A stretch of DNA of 64,000 nucleotides from Atherinomorus stipes (Eukaryota; Chordata; Actinopteri; Atheriniformes; Atherinidae): the NCBI GenBank assembly GCA_023101725.1, contig JALJCO010010476.1, positions 2,235,001 through 2,299,000 on the forward strand. Reading direction: 5' to 3'. The notes under the pieces are model-generated. The model had not been told where the DNA came from and did no database searches. It saw nothing but the letters and a program-made list of their open reading frames with translations. Numbering within the stretch: the first letter of the stretch is position 1; every line of letters starts with the position of its first letter. The position numbers and the translations under genes are program-made. Below, one piece after another: positions 1-13,450 of this stretch.

Positions 1-1912
1 ACATGAGCATAGTAATGATGTACACAGAAAGAGGATGACTAGACTCTGGTAAAATAAATACTGCACAGCTGTCTTGCGCTAAAAAAATGTCCAGTATTTG
101 ATTAACTTAGTTTTAGAGCTTTTTATTCAAGTTTAGGGCATATTATGAAAATGAATGTAATTTATATGCTGCCCACACATTTAAGAGAAAAAGGTAAGTG
201 AATCTTTTACAGAAAAATAGTAAAAAAAAATAAATAAAAAGAAAAGGGTCTAGACATGTGGCCAGTGCTGGATGCACTGTACCCTCACCCACCCCCCCCC
301 CAAAAAAAAAAAAAAAAAAAACACACACAAAAAAAAATCAAAACAAAAGAACAACAACAAACAAAACAGATTATCTTCCGTTTAGCATAAGCAGAAAGTT
401 TTTTGTAATTTGACTTTTCCATGTTTTTTTCCCCTTTACCATCTGGTGTGACTTTGGATGTCTGATTTGCGTATTAAGCATGTTTTCTGTATCCCAGAAT
501 CCCAGAAATAAAACCTATGTTGATGCACTACTTGTTTTCCCCAACAGTGATCACCACTGGTTTGTTTAATGTTTGCTATATAAGTAAAATTGACTTGTCT
601 CATCTTTTAAACCTCAGTTAAATTAAATTGTACTGTGTGAAAAGTGACAAAACAGTGGATGAATGCATAGATGACATTTCAATGCAATGTGATTTGAAAT
701 TAATTATGGTCTGTGGACACAATATTTTCTTGCGTGCAGCACCATCTTCCAATTCATTCGGTCTGCTAATGTGGACCTTTCACCTGTTAGGTGTGAAAAA
801 ACATGGCTATTTGACTAAATGTTTTGACACTGTCACTTTATGTAGTATTTTTTTTTTAATCATATGCAATAGCCGAGCAAATACGATGAATCATATGTAT
901 GAATAAGCTTGTGTTATTTTTTGATACTTTACCTTCAGACTGGGTTGCATTTACTTTACTGCTCTGTAAGTAACACTGTGCAACTTTATGACCTTGAAAA
1001 TATGTGTTTCTGACTTGTTTTGATTACATGGTGACATTCATTATTTACCTTTCTAGAATCATTGCTCCTAACACACAACATTTTCTTTCTTCTGGATAAG
1101 TTTCACTTCACACACTGCGTCACACACCAGCAACTCCATTTCAACACACTGGATGTTTTGTTTGAGCAATGTGGCTGATTCAATGATATATATATAAGAG
1201 GACTTTATCAGAGAGAGAAAGGAAAAGAAATAGAGAAAGGCACATAATAAGGGATAAGATAAGAGTCCACACTGGACTGACTTTTGCTGACTGGAGAGAG
1301 TTCAGAGTTCATGTTGGATGCAAGATGAAATAGCTGCTGTTAGTGAAGCTTCACTAAGAAAATCTATCAAAGTTTCACAGTAGTTCAGTAGAAAACGTGA
1401 AATGTATTGCTCTAATGTTGGCAATAACGAAACGTTTCATGGTGACAGGTATCATTGAAATTACTGCAGTGACTTATCTACAGTATAAGAAAAACAGCAC
1501 CACATAGAAACCATTACATTAATTGAGAAAATTGTAAAATTCAAAGGGGAAAGATGGATTGTTAACATCATAAGTCTAAAAATGTCTTTACTTGCATCTT
1601 AAAGAAATGATTCATTCAGTGAGGAAAACATCACTTTGGTCTCTTAAAGGGGCAGTACTGAACTTTGGGGTTGCCCTTTGATGCCCACAAGCAAACAGCT
1701 AATTTAACATTTATCCTGCATCCTGGTCTCATCTTTGAGCTCTCTCAAGCCATAAAAAATCAATCTGATGTTGACTCATGGTCTATAATTTTCTCTTTAA
1801 TTTCCTTGCTCCTTCCAATAACACTCTCCTGAGTTTCTTTGCAAAATCAGTCATTAACCTGCACATTAGGGCTGACATATTCTTGCTGCTGGCAACACGT
1901 ACGCATCATGGT
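1..1912. other. Intergenic, no gene recognised
   Basis: A+T-rich sequence with a poly(C)/poly(A) run at 292-320. Short ORFs on both strands have no family resemblance and lack splice or codon support. Confidence 0.6.
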
Positions 1913-1920
1913 GCCCATGC

Positions 1921-2662
1921 TAGAAATGCACGATATTGGAATTTTGGCCAATGTCCAATATGCCGATATTTTAATGCTCATGTGGCCGATAATCGATATC
2001 GATACCGATACCGATATTAAAGTTGAAAAAAATAAGCAGTCACTGCAAACAGCAGTTTTGTTATCCGTTTCCAACATTTTGAAAAATAGGGGTGAGGAAA
2101 AAATATCAGTACACTGAAATATTGTAATATTTTCATATGCCGATATCAAATCGATATTTTAAAATGCAGTATCGGTCTATTTTACTTACAAAATCTCATG
2201 AGATTTTATAGTTGTGCTACAAAATCTCACGACATTTTGTAAATCGTTGCGAGATTTTGTTAGTAAAATAGATCAATACCATGTTTTTGATTGTTAATAT
2301 GATATCAGCATATGAAAATATCACAAAAGTTTTGTGAATTCTCATGAGATTTCAAAACAGAATGATGAAATACCACAAGATTTTGTTAGTAAAATAGATC
2401 AGTACCGTGTTTTTAATGTCAATATAATATCAGCATATGAAGATATCACGATATTTTAGTGTATTGAAATTTTTTCCCACCTATAGTCGTCAGAAGTTTT
2501 AAAGTCTGTAAAAAAGAAGTTTTAGAAGATTTTTTTTTTGAAGACTTTATAAACAACGGCCTGATCGGTTAAATATCAGTGGGGTGACTGATGTCCGATA
2601 CTCAGTTTTAAGGCTGATATAGGTCGATACCTATAGGGGGCTGATTATATCGTGCATCCCTA
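1921..2662. mobile_element. hAT-like non-autonomous element with 8-bp target duplication
   Basis: Terminal inverted repeats TAGAAATGCACGATAT and ATATCGTGCATCCCTA bound 742 bp with no coding capacity. Flanks GCCCATGC (1913-1920) and GCCCACGT (2663-2670) match at 6 of 8 bases, as expected of an aged 8-bp hAT duplication. Inside are GATA/CGATAT-rich ends and internal copies of a GATTTTGTTAGTAAAATAGATC phrase. Confidence 0.75.
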
Positions 2663-2670
2663 GCCCACGT

Positions 2671-5600
2671 AGATCGCACACGTTGATGTAAGGTAACAAA
2701 CTGTGTGCATGTGGTTTAAAATTGACTTGAACGATAGAGGTGCTTGTGTAGAAAAGTGTGTACACGAGGTCAGAGGTAAACATAATGGCAAGTTGTTCTG
2801 AAGAGGGCCACTCGGACTTTGTCCACAACTACCGGTGTCTTTATTATGTTTCCTACCTGTTCCACATCGACAAACACTCATGCCGCAACAGTTGGCAACA
2901 GTTTGGTAAACTGTTGTTTGCGGAAATGCACAGGAAATATGCTGTGACTGGCAGATTGGCCTTTCAGTATTTCACAGTCAAAGTGCGGCGTAGTCTTCCT
3001 CGCAGAGACCTACAGTAACAAGCGTTTTGGCTGCTCAGTGCTCCTGACGTGCTGCTGCAGCTATGTACACAAACATTCCAAACGCTGATGCACACGCTTG
3101 CATCCACTGCAAGTACATCCCAGCCCTTAAAAACAATGGCCAGTGTGTTGATATCCAGTTACTGGTGTGTGATGGTGTGCCACAAAGCAAAAACACAGCT
3201 GCCATGCCATAGCCTGGGCTAGAGAAAGACGTTATGAAAAACAGTTTCTCGGCCCTGGGATGTTGCGGACCAATAATGGCTCCAGGAATGTGCATGATGA
3301 ATGTCTGCGCTGACAAAGGCTGACAGTACAGAAGCATGAAGTTTTGCAGCATTGCTTTATAACCATCCAATAAAGTTATGACTAATTAAACCTAACCTAA
3401 AACATAAAAGAATGAAAAAAAGTGCCATGACATTACATATAAAATTCATTGCATAAAATTTGTTTTAATTCTTACATTAGAAGAGAAAAATTACAATCTA
3501 AAAAAGTAACAGAAAATGACATTTCTTCATGGTAGCCTTAAAACTCATCACATTCACACTACCTTAAACGCACTCCATTTTATCACTTCCAATTACAGAG
3601 CTTCAGCATGATACTTGCTAACCCCGAAGGACATGCAGTAAGTATACAATGCTCGTCATGTAAAACCAGAAGTTTAGAATCAAAAACTCTCCTAATTAGT
3701 ACGGTTTCACCAGGATGTGCCATCAAAATGTCAGAAGTCTCCACACTTTAAACAGATTCCACTAAGGTTTCAGACATCTCATACATGTAAAATCTGCTTA
3801 TTACAGTGACAGTATATTGCAGATGAAACCCTGTACAGAGAAAGCATGTTACTATAAGGCACCTTCTCATAATAATGCACCTATATAATAGTAGAAGATC
3901 TCTATTGCCTATGACAGTGTGAACACTTAGACAGTGAGTGGGGCATATTTTTGAGGGTGGCCATACGTTTGGTGATGGCTTGAGATTCCCATGACCTCTT
4001 GCTTCAGCAGCAAGGGCCTTATCTCTGGAGGGTCAATTACCATTCGCTTCTGCTTGATCTTGTTTGTTTAACTTGACACAGTGAAGAAAGGCCTGACATT
4101 GACCAGAATCCGCTGCATTAATGTGTTCCATGTTCTGCATTCATCACTGTCACTAAGGCAGAGAAGACTGCAGGCATCAGAGAAAGACATGAAACAGGAT
4201 GTTTGTGTGTGTGGTAAAGACGGACAGCGGAGAAAGGAGACAAAAATGTGTGTGTGAAAAAGAAACAATTATAAAAGGATTAATTTTGTCACTTCGAAAA
4301 CAACAATGATAATAGTATTTTGAATTTACTACTCATGTATTGCTCACTTTTCCTTTTTGTTGGTTTAGGATTAAAGCGGAAGTATTGTTTCTGCAGATTA
4401 TCACATCACCTTAATGTACTGTCAGTGCAGTGATGATGCAGTGGTTGAAACCATTCAAATGTCATTTTCAAGTGATCCTAAGGCCCTCTGTTATGGTGAG
4501 TGGGCATTTATTTCAAGATCTAACACAGAGTGCATCATTCTTTCCCAGCGCTCGAACTTGTCGCATCATTTCCTCACGGTCACATCTGATGGAATCCTTT
4601 GTTTAGGTTGTTTGAGTGATGTGAGGCTGATTCCTTCTTTTATTTAATGAAAGGAATTGATCTGTAATCAGGCTTGCAGAAACCAACTACTCTTGTGGGT
4701 TATCGGTTAATATATGAAGTAACAACCAATTAAAGGGAGATAAAAAGAAAGGAAAGTCTGAAAAGAGAATAAAAAAAAAAAAAGGGGAGAAGGGGGAGGG
4801 AATTATTTTTGTTTTACCTTATCATAAAAAAAAAGTTTTTTTTCCCCATTAAAATTTGCTAACTGGTTATTTAGTGAGCCTAAAGTACACTAATCACATA
4901 AATCCAGTGAGTTCAGCATTAATTCATTATGACAGATCAAAATTTGCGATATATTCTGTACTGAATTGCTTTAATTATAAGATTAAGATAAAAAAATGGA
5001 CTTATGCATTACTGTAGCAATGATGGCTCCAATGATGACAATGTAAAAAATTAGAACAGTGACTGTCCAGAACAGTAAAGAAAATCTTTCTGAATAGGAG
5101 AAATGCAGAATACTTAGATGTTTATATTAAAGGAGTTGAAGACTTCTTCTGAATATGTTTCTTCAGTATTTGCTGTTGCTGAAATGTGTTTCATTTAGAA
5201 ACTGCTTTGATAGAAACTCCCACACAGTCTCCTATGTGAACTCACTGCTGAGGTGGTCACATGGCAGGTTTCACTTAGAGAGACTTGTCTCTGGCTGAAT
5301 CTCTGTTTACAGGTAATCCATATGTTTCCAGTGGAGTTAATAAAGTCCTTTTTCTTAGAGCCCAGTTGTGAAGGGAAAGCACTGATTGAATGTTTCCATG
5401 GGAACTTGGTTAAACACAGTTATTACAACACTGTTGCTCAGAATCATCAAGTTCAATCACTTTTATGAGATACATGTTTGATTTTGCAGAAGTAATTTGT
5501 AAAAACAAAATATGCCAGTATCGAGGCTTATTTTCATTCCCGTTAGTTGACTTTAGTATGGGATTTGAAGTCTATGAACATGATAAACTTGATCAATTTA

Positions 5601-6324
5601 TCAATTTGAGGTTTTAAGGTTTCCCTTGAATCAAAGCATTGGAGGCAGTATGCATCACTAAGGGGACAATTTTAGAGAAAAACAACGTGGATGTGCTGTT
5701 CCAGTCCACATTTGGAGCATTGTTACTGATCCTGCAAATCAGACTGAGAGTCTGAGTGTCATGGTTACTGAGCTAAAAGAGGATCATCAGCACCGTGCAC
5801 CTATTAAAGGGAAGAAATCTAAAACCTCTTCTCATAAAGGAATATCAGAGAAACGCCCACTGGTAATAATCAAATATGAGGCTGTTCACACTCACGCACT
5901 AACACACACACAAATACCTTTGCTTTACTGTCTTTGTGGAGACTCTCCATTGACACAGTATATCAGCATGATAAAGAAGAAACTCACTGTATGTCAATGT
6001 GACTTCTTATGTCAAATTACCCATGTTATACAAACACAACTGAGGTTACAGTGAACTCAACACGAATTATAGTGAGCAATTTAAACATCAGTTAGCTAAA
6101 GTTGTCTGTTCCTCAACTATCAAGTTCTTTTGAGGAGTCAAAATGATGGTTAGAGACAACATATAGGATACGGAGAAGAATATGAAAGAATACAGAAGAC
6201 AATAATTTGCAAATCTCATAAAGCAATACAATATTTACTTATATTTAATAAGATAATAAACTGTATGAAGTAATATATGAACAAAACTATTTTATTCTTT
6301 GATAAAAAATAAAGTATTCTTAAG
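2671..6324. other. Intergenic, no gene recognised
   Basis: No exon or RNA gene was recognised. The stretch 2671-3360 is less A+T-rich and contains an 86-codon + strand ORF (2758) and a 111-codon - strand ORF (3035), neither recognisable; it may be part of an older repeat into which the 1921 element inserted. 4760-4860 holds A- and G-rich runs. Confidence 0.5.
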
Positions 6325-8004
6325 TTGGATTGCAGCAGTATTAGAATAGTAGAGGTTGCTAATGATCTTCTCATGGCTTCAGATAAAGGACTCCTGTCTG
6401 TACTTGTCCTGTTAGATCTCAATGCTGCCTTCGACACCATTGATCACAACATTCTGCTACAGAGACTTGAACATGTTATTGGAATTAAAGGAACTGCATT
6501 AGACTGGTTCAAGTCATACTTATCTGATAGATTTCAGTTTGTAAATGTCAACAACGCGTCTTCATCACACACCAGAGTAACTCATGGAGTTCCCCAGGGT
6601 TCTGTGCTCGGACCAATTCTCTTCACATTATACATGCTTCCTTTGGGTAATATCATCAGACAACATGACATAAATTTTCATTGTTATGCAGACGACACTC
6701 AGATATACTTATCTATGAAGCCTGATGAAACCAATCAGTTTGTTAGATTACAAAGATGTCTTAGTGACATAAAGACCTGGATGACCCTGAACTTTCTGCT
6801 TCTAAATTCAGACAAGACCCAGGTTGTTGTCTTTGGACCTGAAAAACTCAGAACTAAATTATCTAGCTTTATAGTTGAACTGGATGGCATTAATTTGGCT
6901 TCCAGCACTACAGTGAAGAATCTTGGAGTCATTTTTGACCAGGATTTGTCTTTCAACTCCCATATAGAACAGATTTCTTGAACCACCTTCTTTCACCTAC
7001 GTAATATTGCTAAAATTAGGAACATCCTCTCTCAGGACGATGCAGAAAAACTAGTCCATGCTTTTGTTACTTCCAGATTGGATTACTGTAATTCCTTATT
7101 ATTGGGCTGCCCCAAATATGCCTTGAAAAGTCTCCAGCTGATCCAGAATGCTGCAGCTAGGGTTCTGACTAGAACCAGCAGGAGAGATCATATTTCTCCA
7201 GTTCTAGCTTCTCTTTATTGGCTCCCTGTTAAATCCAGGATAGAATTTAAAATTCTTCTTCTCACATATAAAGCTCTCCATGACCAAGCTCCATTATATA
7301 TTAGAGATCTCATAGTTCCAAGCAGAGCACTTCGCTCTCAGACTGCGGGCCTGTTGGTAGTTCCAAGGGTCTCTAAGAGTAGAATGGGAGGCAGAGTGTT
7401 TGGCTATCAAGCCCCCTATTATGGAATCAGTTACCAATTCAGGTTCGGGAGGCAGACACCCTCTCTACCTTTAAGATCAGGCTTAAAACCTTCCTTTTTG
7501 ATAAGTCTTATAGTTAGGGATGGTTAGCCATCCCTTAGTTAAGCTGCTATAGGCTTAGACTGCTGCGGGACGTCCATGATGCACTGGGCTCTTCCTCTCC
7601 CATCATCTCTGTCTCTCCATGTAGAAACCTGTGACAGTATTGCATCATTAACCGGGTTCTCTTCTCTCAGCAGCTCTGGCTGGATAACGTTGCAGTGTTT
7701 GTTGGTCTCCCTTTCTGTCTTCTTCCCCCCAGCCGGTCGAGGCAGATGGCTGCCCTACCTGAGCCGGGTTCTGCCAGAGGTTTTTCCTCCCTGTTAAAAT
7801 GGTGTTTTCCTTCCCACTGTCGCCGTGCTTGCTCAGGATGGGGGATTGGACCGGGTCAAGTCAAGATTCGATCCAATCTGTTGGTTTCCTTAACTAGGCT
7901 ATTATGAATCTGACCTGAACTTTTCTGTCTGTTTAAGCGCCCTAAGGTGACATTGTCATGAATGGAAGCTATACAAATAAAGTTGAATTGAATTGAATTG
8001 AATT
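6325..8004 (+). mobile_element. 5'-truncated L2/CR1-like LINE (reverse transcriptase)
   Basis: An open frame from 6325 encodes reverse transcriptase blocks: LVLLDLNAAFDTIDHNILL, HGVPQGSVLGPILFTLYML and the catalytic YADDTQIYLS. It stops at a TGA (6979-6981) where related elements continue RTTFFHLR; reading resumes from about 6982 (ILSQDDAEKL.. and LDYCNSLLLG) to about 7440. The 3' non-coding part ends AATAAAGTTGAATTGAATTG with a short ATTGA-type tandem tail, typical of L2-like elements. The TGA probably arose from CGA by CpG decay. The 5' half (endonuclease) is absent. A Rex1/Babar assignment was not excluded. Confidence 0.85.
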
Positions 8005-10871
8005 GTTGAACCAATAAAGTAACTAATTTAGTTACTTTGGAACTTAAAGATGATGACATGTTGTTGACATTTTTTTTGCCATGTTTTATATATCAAAACG
8101 TTCTTCGTGATGATCTATGTAACAATAACAGGCACAGCTACATAGATGAGTTATTAGAAAACATTGTTGCATTTCAGCACATCTCACCACACTGTGGCGC
8201 TATTAGCCGAAACCGGATGTGATGTCTGCCAGAGAACATTCTTAGCTCATTTAACATTGAAGTTAATGGCTTCATTGCTGTTTATAAGTTCCCTTTTCAG
8301 TATTACAAACAAACAATAATGACTCAGCCTTCAAATCGTACTGCCAGTTAATGTTTAAAAGCTCGTTAATACAGCGTTAGTTTATTGAAATTTCCTACAG
8401 TTCCAGAAATTTATTTTAAAGAGTATAAAGCAGCAGGTTGGACTTACTTGGTAGAAATAGGAGCCCTCTGTGTGTCTCTCCTGTCTACAGTGTCTGTTTA
8501 CTGGAGCTGTTGAGACTTCGAACACATGGAAGTGCAGTCATGTCCTCTGGAATATTCTCTTGCAACCATCGCTGCTTAATCAGATCGGTCATACAGCTGC
8601 TGTACGGACAGACAGCTGCTTCTTGGTTATAACAGGACTTCTTTGGTCATCAGATCTCCTCCAGCTGCTTCCAAAGATGCATCCTTCCCCTCCAGTTTCA
8701 TCTTTATAAATGGGAACTACTTAAAACTCAACTGGAACCATGTAAGTTATCTTCTCATTTTTTAAATGCTAATTATTTGCTAACGCAGGGAACGAGTGCC
8801 TCTCCTCTGTCACACCTGATTCTATGTCAAACCGGTGCAGCTCCTTAACAGTTGTGGGTCTGCTTGGGCTGTTCTGGGTCGCTCTTTACAGTTCTGAGTC
8901 CGCTCTGTGTGTCGGCATTGCAGGCTGTTAACTGAACTGAGTGGACTTGAGGCTAGGAGACAGACAGACTAAAGGCAGCTGACTACAGTTCTACTCTGGT
9001 TTTAGATTGTAAAATGTGATGTCCCAAAATTCCTCAGCATTTTCACACTCTTTTGACCTGGCTGATGATCCCACCATACAAACCAGCTTCAATCTAGCTG
9101 TTCTTTAGCCATCTTTCATGTTTTCCAAAGCTTTTTTTTTCTTTTTACATGTCCTGTTAAGCATCATGGGATCTGACTGCTGTGTTGTGCCAGGCAGATT
9201 TGCTTTTCCAAGAGGAGCTTTATGGGTATAAGGCTCCTCTTGATGTACAAATATTATGCTTTATTTATTTGTTTTTTGTTTTTCTTTGTAATTGTTATGT
9301 TATTGAATTTACATATTATTGCTGGACCTGACAAGAGGGAAAAGAAAAGGGGACAGAGAAAGGAGAGTGAAAAAGAAAGAGAGAGAAAAGAGAACAATCA
9401 TTCAGACCTCTTATAGACAGACAAGCTGGAAGAGACAATAATAACCACAAAACCAGACACTGACCGCACAGAGGAAGGAACAACTGTAGTTAGTGGTGAT
9501 GTCACCACATGACATCACCGTGATTTAATCAGCATGCAGGTTAGTAAGTGTGCGAACAAGATATTAGATGGAAGAATGAGGAGTGATCGGTGATGAGTGA
9601 TTGTGTAAATGTGACCAAGCCTCCACGAAAATCAGAGGTAGGCTGGGGGGGCGCCAGGACCCAGGAGACCAGCAGCCATCCAAGAGCACAGACCCGTGAG
9701 TCCAGATTTGGCTTTCTGTTAGTTATCAGGGTGTTCTACACACTTTTCGGGGCCGGGGGTTCACGATGCACGCTTCCGTAGTACAGCTGAGAAGAGCAGC
9801 TCGCTACCCAGACAACATAAAAACAATTTGCGAAACTCTGAACTCACAGGACAATAGTACTCATTCTTTCATTCATTCTACTTAAAGCATTGATGAAATC
9901 AAGGGGTTTTACTGCAGATAATGTCTTATATAGTGGCTGCCCCATCTCCGCCATTTTACAGGATGTACACTGAAGGGCGACTCAAGTTATATCTTCTGAA
10001 GGATTCAAATTAATGCAGAAACTTTACTGGTGAGTAAATGCACGCAAAAACTCCTAGAAATAAGGTCCAGGTTGAAAAAAAGAGAAAGTTATCCTTTAAG
10101 GGCGTGTTCTTTTGATTGACATGCGGCAGACCGGAAGCCCGGCCTGCCGACCAGTGGCTCCTAGTTAGCTCCTTGTTTGCTCTCAGTAATGTCTCAGTTT
10201 GTAGCAGAATAGCCCAACGGCAGTTTTAAGTCAGCTCATAGCAAGTCTAAGCATGTCCTACCTTTACCCCACCACTTAGGGGGCTTACCTTCGTTAGCTC
10301 CTGTTAGTTTCGAGTTAGCTCGGTTAATCTGTCAATCATTTGCCCTGCGGCTTGGAGTGTCCAAGCCTTTGCCCATTTTAGTATTTTCCTTGAGTGAGAA
10401 CACACTTGACACAGCAAGTTGGCGACGGTGGGACACGCCCAACTAGCTTCACTTTTAGCTCTTCAGAAACCAATGGGTTTCTGAAGAGAAACCCATTGGT
10501 ATATGTTATACAGGGTATTATTTTTCAGTGATTTGCCAACCATGGACATCAGATCCTTTGAAAAGAAAAGAGAACAGCTCAGGTGAGAAAAAACATCTAA
10601 AGACAATTTCAACTATGATGTCATATGTCTTCTAACTTTGGATGATAATAATTTGCTCCGGTTGATGTATGAATGAAGGACAAAGAGAGAGATGGTAGAA
10701 AGAAAAATACCAGCATGAGCGTTTTAGAACATTTTGAAGTTGAGGGTTAAATGATATTAAGTCATGTTTAAATGTTGTACTACTAGCAATAGCAAAAACA
10801 CCTTACCTGGTGATATTGTGATTTCAGCCCACCACAATATGCAGATATGGCCCTTTACCTGGTTTAACTGG
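8005..10871. other. Repeat-like block, no gene recognised
   Basis: Uneven composition, short ORFs only. 9921-10099 is repeated elsewhere. 10101-10460 is richer in G+C with many TTAGCT phrases. A foldback lies at 10460-10500. No transposase or RT. Confidence 0.5.
9921..10099 (+). repeat. Interspersed repeat, copy 1
   Basis: Contains TGCAGAAACTTTACTGGTGA then GTAAATGCACGCAAAAACTCC and GTCCAGGTTGAAAAAAAGAG, ending GTTATCCTTTAA. The same phrases occur in reverse at 28771-28924. The surrounding block 8010-10460 has no recognised coding content and may be a larger element. Confidence 0.6.
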
Positions 10872-11141
<270 letters not shown>

Positions 11142-11296
11142 TTTATGTATGAATAAGATGGGATTACATTTTATGACATTATTTGTGTTAAGTAGTATTT
11201 TTTAAAAAACAGTTTTTCTTCATATTTTTGTTTAAATTTATTAACATATTCCTGACTGAGTCCTGGTTTAGTCTTGGGTTATACCCGCACTCAATC

Positions 11297-11537
11297 TGTC
11301 TTGAATGAGTCCTGGTTAGAACTGGTTTTGTAAATACTGTCCTGAATGAGTCCTGGTTAGAACTGGTTTTGTAAATGCTGTCCTGCATGAGTACTGGTTT
11401 AGAACTGGTTCTGTAAATACTGTCCTGAGTGAGTCCTGGTTAGAACTGGTTATGCTGTCTTTAATGAGTACTGGCTAGAACTGGTTTTGTAAATGCTGTC
11501 CTGAATGAGTACTGATTTAGAACTGGTTCTGTGTGAG
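11297..11537. repeat. 41-bp minisatellite
   Basis: Units begin TGTC(C/T)TGAATGAGT and contain TAGAACTGGTTTTGTAAAT. Starts fall at 11297, 11338, 11379, 11421, 11456 and 11497, giving periods of 41, 41, 42, 35 and 41. A diverged unit reappears near 11594. Confidence 0.85.
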
Positions 11538-11746
11538 TTCTGCTGAGGCTGACTCCTTGTTTAGTCCTGAGCTATAAATGGTATTGTAAATTTTGTCCTG
11601 AATGAGTCAGTCTACAACTGGTTTTAATTTTGTTTTGTACTTATTTATTGACAATGTCTCATTTTTCACTATTTGTCTTCTGATTCTGTAGATATGACAA
11701 TAAACTTATCCTGCATAAGACGTCCAGACTCACGCCTGCTTATTCT

Positions 11747-12339
11747 CTCAGGGATCGGTCACACTTGGCTGGTTGGAGTACAGGTATATCCTGGGTACAA
11801 ACAGTGGGGGGAAACGTGCTTCACGTTTAAACATCAGTGTGACCGATGGCTGCAGCACGGTGCCCAGGCCCACCTCCAGGGGTGGTCTGCAATGGTTGCT
11901 GGCACGGAACGATTGCGTCATTGACCCACGTGATGAAGATGTAATGACGCTGCCTACGTAGAAGCCCTGTCCCCACTCGAAAGCACGAAGAAGAGGAGCA
12001 ACAAGTTGTCTTCAAAAGCATGATAAGCAGCTCTTGTTGCAGTCTGTAACTCAGTAGCTTACACAAGCTTGCCGTTGTCAGAAAACTGTGAAGGTACAAA
12101 GCTTTATCAGCATGTTTGGGTGGATGTCAAAGAACCCAAATGACTATTGGTGCCACCCGCTGGCCTGGAGTGAAGCAGGGGCTGTCGCCTACGCAAATAC
12201 AGTCACATGACGAGGAGGCACACTGGGCATGTTTCCAACTTTGCAAGTGTGACCGGTGGCCATTTGTACTAGACTTTTGATACCCGGTGAGTTGAAACAG
12301 GATTAAACCAATCGTGCCAAGTGTGACCCTGCCCTCAGA
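11747..12339. mobile_element. TIR-bounded repeat element
   Basis: The left end TCTCAGGGATCGGTCACACT and the reverse complement of the right end TCTGAGGGCAGGGTCACACT match over about 23 bp, bounding roughly 590 bp. No transposase is visible and no clean target duplication was found. Probably a degraded DNA element. Confidence 0.5.
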
Positions 12340-12924
12340 CAACTAATATTTTCCTAATATTGAGCTGTAAATATGGTAATGATAATTAAATGTGCAATAA
12401 ATGAGTGGCATGCAGGACTCAATTCTGTACTTTGAGTAAGATGTGTGACACCAAGACTGAGTTTTATCATTTATTTTCTTTTTAATACATTAAAAAGAAA
12501 ACATAATGTAGTACTATGATTATTAAAGAACATGGGCAGGGCAGGTTAAACTTTAGATAGATGAAGGCAAATACTGAATAAATTTTGTGACCACACCAGT
12601 AGATTAAATTATTTATTACTTTTTTGGTGTAATGGATCAACCTTGTAACAATGAATTATTTTGTGGGCTAAGCCCCTGATGATGACAAAGTCTAGCTCCG
12701 CCTTGCTCTGGGCAAAAGTTAATTTAAAATGCACTTAAACAAACTGGATAACTGTATGTGGTCAAATAAATTGAAAACTGAAATTTCTCCTGGAAATCAC
12801 AGACGTCATATCCTCTGGACTGAAAAGGAGAGAGACCATCCAGCTTGTCCGTTCTCATTTCAAAAGCTGAAACTCTGGTATTGGGGTTTATAGTGTCTAT
12901 GGAATTAACAAGTTGCACATCTAG

Positions 12925-13005
12925 AAAGATACCATCAATGCTAAAAAGTATGTACAGGTTTTAGTGCAACATACTGCATAATCCTAGCAAGACAATGTCT
13001 TTGTG
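12925..13005 (+). mobile_element. Fragment of a Tc1/mariner-like element
   Basis: GATACCATCAATGCTAAAAA and GTATGTACAGGTTTTAGTGC followed by AACATACTGC are reminiscent of the transposase region of a common teleost Tc1-like family (assignment from memory). No open frame remains. A second remnant that appears to belong to the same family lies at 47400-48095. Confidence 0.45.
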
Positions 13006-13081
13006 AGATCTAGTGTGGCAGTTGACGGTCGTGTCACCATGCTTCCAAGTGATCATGCGTCCTGGCTACTTGGCCACATGG

Positions 13082-13200
13082 ATGTCCCTTTGGCTGACTG
13101 GTAAGTGTGCGTGACTGTCACCCCAGAGTCTGTGGGATCAAATCCAGCCTGGGCCCTCTGTTGCGTACCTTGCCACACTAGCATCTTTGAACAAGTACAT
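13082..13200 (+). repeat. tRNA-derived SINE head
   Basis: An A-box-like TGGCTGACTGG near 13090 and a B-box-like GGGATCAAATCC near 13136 have tRNA spacing and are followed by AGCCTGGGCCCTCTGTTGCG, the fish SINE body following the tRNA head. The A and B boxes are imperfect and no cloverleaf could be closed, so it is not a tRNA gene. Confidence 0.6.
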
Positions 13201-13450
13201 GCCAATACTATAAAGCTTATATAACAACAGCATGGCTTTGCAGACAAGAGTCTTGGTGCTGGGTGCTTTCCATGTACCACTGTGTTTGATAGAATGTGCA
13301 AATCACTTCATTCTGCTTTTATTTTCTTTGTATAAAGCATTCCACTCCTTTTAAAAATAGTCAATTTTCATAAATCAGAAAGAACTGAGTAGGGAAACCT
13401 GCCTATTACATTGTTAATTACTACATTAACTAGAGGTGTCTTAATAGACG

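Noticed and set aside
2758..3018. 86-codon ORF
   Set aside because: No recognisable domain and no exon signals; likely part of an old repeat.
11297..11537. CRISPR-like array
   Set aside because: Units are tandem with no unique spacers, and the context is vertebrate.
13082..13200. A tRNA gene
   Set aside because: A and B boxes are degenerate, no cloverleaf closes, and a SINE body follows.
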